The translations under genes and the position numbers were made by a program. From assembly GCA_966211965.1 (NCBI GenBank), contig CBIHON010000060.1:1-24115 (forward strand): a stretch of DNA of 24,115 nt, read 5' to 3'. The notes below the pieces were generated by a model. It was not told where the DNA came from and made no database searches. It saw only the letters and a program-made list of their open reading frames with translations. The first letter of the stretch is position 1, and every line of letters begins with the position of its first letter. Below are positions 22,248 to 24,115 of this stretch, one piece after another. Origin of the DNA: CBIHON01 sp966211965 (GTDB lineage Bacteria; Pseudomonadota; Gammaproteobacteria; Burkholderiales; Burkholderiaceae_D).

Positions 22248-22661
22248 TCAATCGTCGAATGTGCCGCGATATTCCGGCGCGGCATCCATGCGGGTGTTGA
22301 TCTCGAACATCACGCCACCCGGTGCGCGACAAAAGAAACGCGAACCGCGGCCATTGTTGAAGATCTCCGTCTCCATCTCGACACCCTCTGCCTTGAAGCG
22401 CTCATATAGTGTGCGAACGGCCTCGATGCCGGGTAGTTCAAACCCGACATGGAAAGCCTTGGGCCATGCCGGCAAATCGCCGCCGGCGTGATCGATCACC
22501 ACATCAAAACCGGGGCGTTTGAGAATGTAGGATTTTTCCCAGGTTCCCGCAATAGTGAAACCCAGGTAACGTTCAAAGAACCTGGCAGTCGCAGGTGTGT
22601 CGGCTGAGGGAAAGCTCAGGTGATTGAGCTTCATGCTTTTGGTAATAACGTCAGTCATCAT
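22248..22661 (-). CDS. VOC family (glyoxalase/bleomycin-resistance-like) protein
   Basis: A 137-residue single-unit VOC protein. LNHLSFPSADTPATARFFERYLGF is the usual first beta-alpha unit with a metal-type His. FHVGFELPGIEAVRTLYERF opens the second unit, and GSRFFCRAPGGVMFEINTR supplies the final strand with a Glu. This His-His-Glu layout is that of metal-dependent glyoxalase or extradiol-type VOC enzymes; the true reaction is unknown. Adjacent ATGs at 22661 and 22658 follow a GAGAG site; a start at the later Met of MKLNHLSF (22634) cannot be excluded. It lies 199 bases downstream of a TetR gene on the same strand, with its own candidate promoter, so it may be a TetR target. Confidence 0.88.
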   Translation of the reverse strand: MMTDVITKSMKLNHLSFPSADTPATARFFERYLGFTIAGTWEKSYILKRPGFDVVIDHAGGDLPAWPKAFHVGFELPGIEAVRTLYERFKAEGVEMETEIFNNGRGSRFFCRAPGGVMFEINTRMDAAPEYRGTFDD

Positions 22662-22713
22662 CAGTCTCTCATACAGTGGCGGAGGCCCTATGCCATTTCC
22701 GCCCGAGGACGCC

Positions 22714-22742
22714 AGAATATAAGTAAAAGCTCACATTCCCAA
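22714..22742 (-). promoter_or_regulatory. Candidate promoter of the VOC gene
   Basis: On the minus strand TTGGGA (22742-22737) and TATTCT (22719-22714) are 17 bases apart, each with four consensus matches. A perfect 8-bp palindrome GACCGGTC lies just upstream at 22764-22771 and could be a repressor site for the neighbouring TetR protein. Confidence 0.35.
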
Positions 22743-22860
22743 CTCGCATTGAGTGCGCGCGCCGACCGGTCATGAAATCCGCAGCCGGTCGCAGGTTGGG
22801 CCATGGACAGCCATTGCCCGGACCTCGGTTGCTCACATTCGGCAATGTTTCTCCGGACGC

Positions 22861-23472
22861 TCAGCCTGTGCCAATCTTCGACAAATAGCCGAAAACAGCA
22901 GCCCGTAGGCGGCGCTCCAGGTTTTCAATGTCTTCCTCCCCGCGTTCGCCAGCCGCATCGGTCATGCCCCGGATGATGGCGAGCAAATCGCCTGCCGCGA
23001 CGTCAGGATGTTCGTGCCTGGGTATGGCACGTTTGATGATCGTGGCGAACAGATTCTTCAATTCCGGCTTTGCCACTTCTTCGCGCAATGCGGGACGGCC
23101 TTCTTCAATATCGAGAAGCCTGGCCAGCGTCGGACGCTGCAACTGCTGCCGCACCGAGGCGCCAATCAAATACTCCAGCGCTGCCTTGCCGCTTTGTTTG
23201 GTGAGTGCAAGTGCCATGTCTTCATAGAACCGCCTTGTTTCGCGCTGGATGAGCGCAACCGTCAGCGCGTCCTTGCCCGGGAAATATTGATAGAGCGATC
23301 CAATGCTGACGCCGGCACGCTGGGCAACAGCGTTCGTGTTGAATCCCGCGAATCCCTCGGTTTCAAGAACCTGGGCGGCCGCCTCGATGATCGATGCCAC
23401 GGTCTCTTCCGAACGAGGCTGGCTCGGTGTCTTTCGGGGCCGCAATAATCTGTGCGGTGGCCGTTGACTCAT
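22861..23472 (-). CDS. TetR/AcrR family regulator
   Basis: A 203-residue repressor-type regulator. I use the ATG at 23472 because AAGGGGG stands four bases upstream; an upstream in-frame start would add 14 residues without such a site. After a basic arm (RPPHRLLRPRKTPSQPRSEE), the TetR helix-turn-helix is clear: IIEAAAQVLETEGFAGFNTN, then AVAQRAGVSIGSLYQYFPGKDAL. The remaining helices form the ligand and dimerisation domain, resembling the AefR-like C-terminal type (RETRRFYEDMALAL, LLDIEEGRPALREEV). It probably controls itself and the VOC gene that follows. The ligand is unknown. Confidence 0.93.
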   Translation of the reverse strand: MSQRPPHRLLRPRKTPSQPRSEETVASIIEAAAQVLETEGFAGFNTNAVAQRAGVSIGSLYQYFPGKDALTVALIQRETRRFYEDMALALTKQSGKAALEYLIGASVRQQLQRPTLARLLDIEEGRPALREEVAKPELKNLFATIIKRAIPRHEHPDVAAGDLLAIIRGMTDAAGERGEEDIENLERRLRAAVFGYLSKIGTG

Positions 23473-23601
23473 TCGTCCCCCTTGTAAAGTCTTGTGCGGA
23501 TAGAAGGTCTTCATTGTACAAAACCGGGACGGCCCGTTTCTCCACGTCGTCGAACCGTGAGGCGGGCAGGGGAAACCAGCTACTCGTCCTTAATCGTATG
23601 C

Positions 23602-23643
23602 GATTGATAAATCTCGACCGTAAGAATTAGGTGCATATCAATC
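23602..23643. repeat. Inverted repeat upstream of a doubtful ORF
   Basis: GATTGATA (23602-23609) and TATCAATC (23636-23643) are perfect complements 26 bases apart. They lie between the TetR gene and the frame starting at 23653. They could be regulator half-sites for an unseen promoter or part of a mobile-element remnant. Confidence 0.5.
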
Positions 23644-23652
23644 TGACGAAAC

Positions 23653-23940
23653 ATGGATTGGCCTAGCGCGATCGATTGGCCTTGTTCGACTTTTCATCAA
23701 TTGGTGGCCGAGGGTGTGTATCTGCGAGATTGGGACAGCCGCGATGAGAGGGAGCTTGCGGCATGGGGATTGAACGTGCCGTGCAATACGCCTGCGGCTA
23801 TTGATGCATTACGGAATTACGAAATGCGCTTACGGCCTCGCTGGCCAGTCGTTGGGCCCGGCGCCAGACATCGAGCAGGAATAGGGCCACCGCATTCAAT
23901 TGATAAAAGCTCAATCCACATTGGCGATTTAATCGTTTGA
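23653..23940 (+). CDS. Doubtful hypothetical ORF, possibly a fragment
   Basis: A 95-codon frame. The first half (FHQLVAEGVYLRDWDSRDER, then ELAAWGLNVPCNTPAAIDAL) has protein-like composition. The second half (from about residue 55) is Pro/Gly/Arg-rich and unconvincing. There the opposite strand has a 56-codon frame (23968-23798) with better codon use that reads SFYQLNAVALFLLDVWRRAQ. The sequence GATTGGCC is repeated at the very start, encoding DWP twice. No good ribosome site precedes the ATG. I recognise no family. It may be the intact start of a small gene joined to unrelated DNA. Confidence 0.3.
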   Translation: MDWPSAIDWPCSTFHQLVAEGVYLRDWDSRDERELAAWGLNVPCNTPAAIDALRNYEMRLRPRWPVVGPGARHRAGIGPPHSIDKSSIHIGDLIV

Positions 23941-23962
23941 ACCCTGGTGGTTTTTGCTTAAT

Positions 23963-23979
23963 AATCAATTAAATTGATT
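23963..23979. promoter_or_regulatory. 17-bp AT-rich palindrome
   Basis: AATCAATT and AATTGATT flank a single central A, a perfect palindrome in an AT-rich stretch near the window end. It looks like a repressor or promoter-linked site. The gene it serves, if any, is not visible. The remainder to 24115 shows no gene that I can support. Confidence 0.4.
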
Positions 23980-24115
23980 GAGAATATGGACTTTACGCAA
24001 ATCAACATTTGCCACATTCGGCCGACGCCCCTTGTTGGGATAGTCTCTTGGGTCTAGTGTTCTGTTCCGTAAATTCGTTGCATAAAAGATGACGAGAATC
24101 GCGCCGATACCGCGT

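Overview
The window looks like the chromosome of a beta-proteobacterium, most likely Burkholderiales and perhaps Oxalobacteraceae. The reasons are high G+C coding sequence with strong third-position G/C bias, the mix of families (HDOD, DUF2076, DUF5996, DHCW-motif cupin, LysE exporter, AraC/GyrI regulators) and GC-rich palindromes between genes. This is inferred from style; no rRNA, tRNA or marker gene is present. I see no CRISPR array and no intact transposase.

Layout. 1-1700: a large inverted repeat, an HDOD protein on the minus strand, and a broken SEC-C zinc-motif gene. The end of that gene carries a stop codon arranged like the prfB +1 frameshift site. 1694-4849: a tight plus-strand cluster of a RidA-like protein, a class V aminotransferase, an SDR lacking the catalytic Tyr and Lys, and a glyoxalase-like protein; it looks like one uncharacterised metabolic pathway. 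It meets an AraC regulator head-on at a perfect 32-bp palindrome that holds both stop codons. 4874-6834: AraC regulator, divergent DHCW cupin and LysE exporter. 7418-10122: a chemoreceptor with a C-terminal WEEF tail, then a periplasmic solute-binding protein. 10192-14047: AraC/GyrI regulator with an exported alpha/beta hydrolase, DUF2076 and DUF5996 proteins. 14090-17249: an ABC exporter-type ATPase and an 8-TM FtsX-like permease behind a TetR-type palindrome.

17434-20284 is the region most worth following. A lower-G+C pair on the minus strand encodes a cytosolic-looking protein with a papain-like Cys/His signature (CGPAAF at residue 59, HGDHWVV at 218-224). Fourteen bases downstream is a lipoprotein that appears to be a beta-propeller. 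The order and predicted locations fit a secreted cell-wall or protein-cleaving effector with a periplasmic immunity or partner protein, but this is inference. A 761-bp AT-rich gap separates the pair from a divergent Tat-exported, GH20-like TIM-barrel protein with an inserted carbohydrate-binding module (20285-22156).

22248-24115: a VOC protein and TetR regulator on the minus strand, then a poorly coding end with inverted repeats, one doubtful ORF and a possible insertion-sequence end.
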